A stretch of 64,000 bases of DNA from contig CM040094.1 of the NCBI GenBank assembly GCA_022496805.1, forward strand, positions 992,001 to 1,056,000, given 5' to 3'. The stretch comes from Pohlia nutans (lineage: Eukaryota; Streptophyta; Bryopsida; Bryales; Mniaceae). The notes under the pieces are model-generated. The model did no database searches. It was not told the DNA's origin and was given only the letters and a program-made list of their open reading frames with translations. A program made the translations under genes and the position numbers. Shown here piece after piece: positions 61,090 to 64,000 of the stretch; position 1 is the stretch's first letter; every line of letters begins with the position of its first letter.

Positions 61090-63700
61090 TAAACTAAATA
61101 TGTTCATTCATGACGTTTCTATTTTTGGAAGAAGGTGAATCATCACTTATCTAGATAGGTCTTATCTTCCCAGATCTTGCAATATCATGCTACATCAGTT
61201 GTGTGATGTAAGTTACAAACCCAAATATTACAAGGTGTGGACCGTGAGAATGCATGTCAGGTTACAAGACATATTGCCGGGGACTGTAGGTTCAAGTTGA
61301 ACTTGTGCCAGTAGATCATGTTTTCAGCACTTGAATGTATGCTAGTCCCAACAATCTACATTCAATATAACTACACCAAAATCAACATATATTGTGGGTG
61401 AAAGAAATTATTGATAGTAAGCCTCTTGAAAATACTGTCGGCCACAGTACATGGTGATTTTGTTGTAATGAATGATGAATGCTTTGATATAACATTCTAG
61501 TTAACTTCACTGTTTTGAAACATGTTTCACTTTATTAAATTGATGGAATCTTAAAAATATTCCATTTACTAGTCTTTATCGATGTGTCCCAAATTAACTA
61601 TGACAAAACTTTGTAAAATATGGAATATAGTAAGAATGTTATATATGTAGGTTTGATGTTATCATTATGGACCTCCTTTCTTCGATGGATAATCAATATT
61701 GGTCTTCTATATCAATCCATTTAAATCAATTATATTCTTTTAAATTAAATGCGTTTTTAAATCACGTGTCAGAAAGAATCTTAAGAATTGTCGATATGAT
61801 ACATGATTGGTGGGTATTCTCTAGTTGACATTGAGTGAAACTTATGAAATCCAAATACGTTATTAAAGTCTGTAACGAAATTATTCTTATGCGTCCACTT
61901 GGTCTTTTAAGAGTTTAAGGATAAAGCATCCTGACTTGCTATGTGCATGATTGAAGGTCAGATTAGATTTTTTACTTTGAAAATGAATTTAGGGTACCAT
62001 TGACCTATTTAGGGTACCAATTTAGGGTACCATAATTTAAGTTTTTTTTAGAGTTTCATTTTCTTAATATAAATTAAATGTTAAATTCAGCTTTTAAATT
62101 AATTTTATCAAGTTTAGTATAAGTTTTATATTTCAAAATTTTACATATTAGTCATTTTATTGCTTTTGCAAGCATTATAGGTCAAAAGTCAAACTTCACT
62201 ATCTATAACATATCATCTTTTTCTATCAAATTTTCAATTTCAATATTCAATATTATGTTAGTCAATTCTTCATTATATTGTGCACCTTTCACAAAATAGT
62301 TGTTTTTTTTGCTCGGGGAAGTCAATTAGTGTGAATCTTGGGATACATGAGCAAACACATGGTATTTAATAGGGGGGCTATGAAATAATCGGAATATTCT
62401 ACTATTTATACTATATTAAGGACATATACTTCGTATATCTTCGGAATATTCATAAAGTATTCTCAACTTTTTTCAGAACACCCAATATTACTTCTAAAAA
62501 TCTATAAATTTTATCTCAAATTAATGAATAAAAGACACCCTATATTTGTTCTCTCATGGTTATTTAAATCTTTGTCAGTGACTTCACCGGGTCTTTTTGA
62601 GAATAATTTGTAATTAATATGATACTCAAAAGGTATTGATCTAAAGATAATAAATAAATTTCATTATCTTTTAGTAGAATTTTGAAAATTTAATTAAGTT
62701 TGACTTTTAATAGTATATGTGTTTAGTATTAGTGACTCAAGGTCTATGTTGTGATTGCATGGCAAAAATTTCATTATATAGCAAGAAAGCCGCATTGTAG
62801 CAATTACACAAACATAATTTGTGGTTTAGAAATACACTTTGTCTAGTGGGCATTGACTCAACGTCAAGACAACATTTGCAGTACTTTTGTTGTTTCGTAG
62901 ATAGGTGTTTTGATAGCTTCACATCTCCAAAGCAAAATTTTATTTTTGAAGTGTGTGCGTGAGATGGATCTCCACATTTAGACTTTAAACATTGATGCTT
63001 GGGTTGGAATATGTCTTACGGTAGGTTGCATAAACATGCCTCTACAACCACAATGTGGTGGCGTGGGTTGTAACGGGTTGATCAAATACAAGACTAGAGA
63101 GGGCAAATAATTCCTGTTTTGTTTTGAAACAAGTGGACATTAACCCCTAAATGTACTTACGACCTCAAAATTTGACAATTTTTCAAAGATGCATTCTAAA
63201 ATGCTACTAAGAGGGATATTTTGAACCTGATGTATCGGAACAATATCTTTAACATTCAAGTGTTCATTGAAAGCTTCAAATTCTATACTAGTACTAGATT
63301 TGCGTGAAAAGCTTAAAGTGCTGGTTTATGGGTCATCCATCATAGTCACAGCGGCACGGGTTCCCCTAAAGCGGTGAACAAAACTGATTAGAGCAAACCT
63401 ACAATTACTGGAGAAGCATCAGCACAGCATCAGCAAACGTCAGCAATCTTCCTTTCTTCCGTGGCAGTGCAGTCCAATTATTGCTGCCAGTGCAAGTGCC
63501 CGGACAAGCAAATGACCACCAACAAATGTTGCAATGCATCAAGCTCATGATCACTGGAACTGTAGGAGCTTTTGCAATGAGTTATGGAGGAAAGGTCAAT
63601 TGCTGAACCCCGTGGTTTCAATTTACGTGTAGAAGGCAACAAATTTGATGAGAGTCTGGTAGAATGATGTGGGCATGGATTGAAGAATGCAACACATCTA
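61090..63700. other. Intergenic, AT-rich, no gene seen
   Basis: About 2.6 kb with no coding similarity. TTTAGGGTACCA recurs three times at 61989-62033. A CCC-ended TTAA junction (TTAACCCCTAAATGTAC) occurs near 63139, and GGTTTATGGGTCATCCA at 63324 is shared with 44803, so remnants of the TTAA-type family are likely; the ends could not be paired. Confidence 0.45.
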
Positions 63701-63706
63701 AACTGT

Positions 63707-63886
63707 CACTACAAGGAGAAGGCATCGTTTTTCACTCTTTCTGAGTCAAACGGCTCCACTTCGCACTCACCAAGTTTTTGGTTGAACTTGGTGAGTACCA
63801 TTCGTCATGTAGGACAAGCATGTATAATGAAAAGCGACAATGAACACGATACTCCACAGTGAGAAACGATGCCTCTACTTATAGTG
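63707..63886. mobile_element. CACTA-type MITE (180 bp), complete
   Basis: Left end CACTACAAGGAGAAGGCATC; right end GATGCCTCTACTTATAGTG. TGT flanks both sides as a 3 bp duplication. Its subterminal CGTTTTTCACT also occurs near the left end of the 2.2 kb CACTA-type element at 56053. Confidence 0.75.
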
Positions 63887-64000
63887 TGTGTGAGTCCCAT
63901 CACAACCCCTAGTATATCTCTTATTTGTGTGTTGGTCTTTTTTTTCTTTTTTCTTCTTCTTCTGGGGGATTCTGCTCAGAGCCATGTCTTGTTAGGTCCT

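Noticed and set aside
1..64000. tRNA, rRNA, CRISPR arrays and bacterial-type operons
   Set aside because: No cloverleaf with proper A and B boxes, no rRNA-like sequence, and no array of repeats with unique spacers was seen; gene structure is eukaryotic.

Overview
The window is nuclear DNA from a land plant. Genes are intron-rich with GT-AG introns, and the recognisable proteins are plant families: an AP2/ERF factor, a RECQSIM-type RecQ helicase, a sphinganine C4-hydroxylase, an organellar MutS homologue (MSH1) and a self-incompatibility S1-like secreted protein. Five genes look intact, spread thinly through AT-rich, transposon-rich DNA. A bryophyte is my best guess. The main hint is that this MSH1 lacks the C-terminal GIY-YIG domain, which I recall as a feature of one of the two moss MSH1 paralogues. 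The species cannot be fixed from the sequence.

Layout: 1-2460 holds a Tourist-like MITE and a nest of three elements. 2748-9115 (+) is an 18-exon phosphohexomutase. 9116-16200 is repeat-rich intergenic DNA. 16802-18416 (-) is a two-exon ERF factor with duplicated sequence at its splice site, in its intron and in its promoter. 22664-31146 (-) is a 17-exon RECQSIM helicase of about 1363 residues with a UBA domain, a recent 92-residue duplication and a SUMO-interaction-like motif. 31150-40200 is intergenic with several MITEs. 40205-41469 (+) is the two-exon sphingoid base C4-hydroxylase. 42824-43846 holds TTAA-flanked elements. 46013-50763 (+) is MSH1. From 51600 to the end transposon material dominates: a foldback element, two more Tourist-like copies, a TTAA-flanked element, a 2.2 kb CACTA-type element made mostly of a long inverted repeat, a partial S1-like gene, nested MITEs, a dead Tc1-type transposase and a short CACTA MITE.

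The genes do not form one pathway. RECQSIM and MSH1 both act on DNA integrity (nuclear and organellar), but they lie about 15 kb apart and nothing shows a functional link. The most unusual points are: (i) an MSH1 that has lost GIY-YIG and also carries Val in place of the mismatch-recognising Phe; (ii) an ERF intron bounded by two copies of the same exonic sequence, suggesting intron birth by duplication; (iii) a set of TTAA-flanked, CCC-ended MITEs resembling piggyBac elements; (iv) a hairpin-forming CACTA-type element whose arms share about 165 bp with the 3' flank of the S1-like gene; (v) a DD34E Tc1-type transposase in a plant. Exon boundaries were derived by hand from splice signals and reading phase; phases close throughout in all five intact genes.
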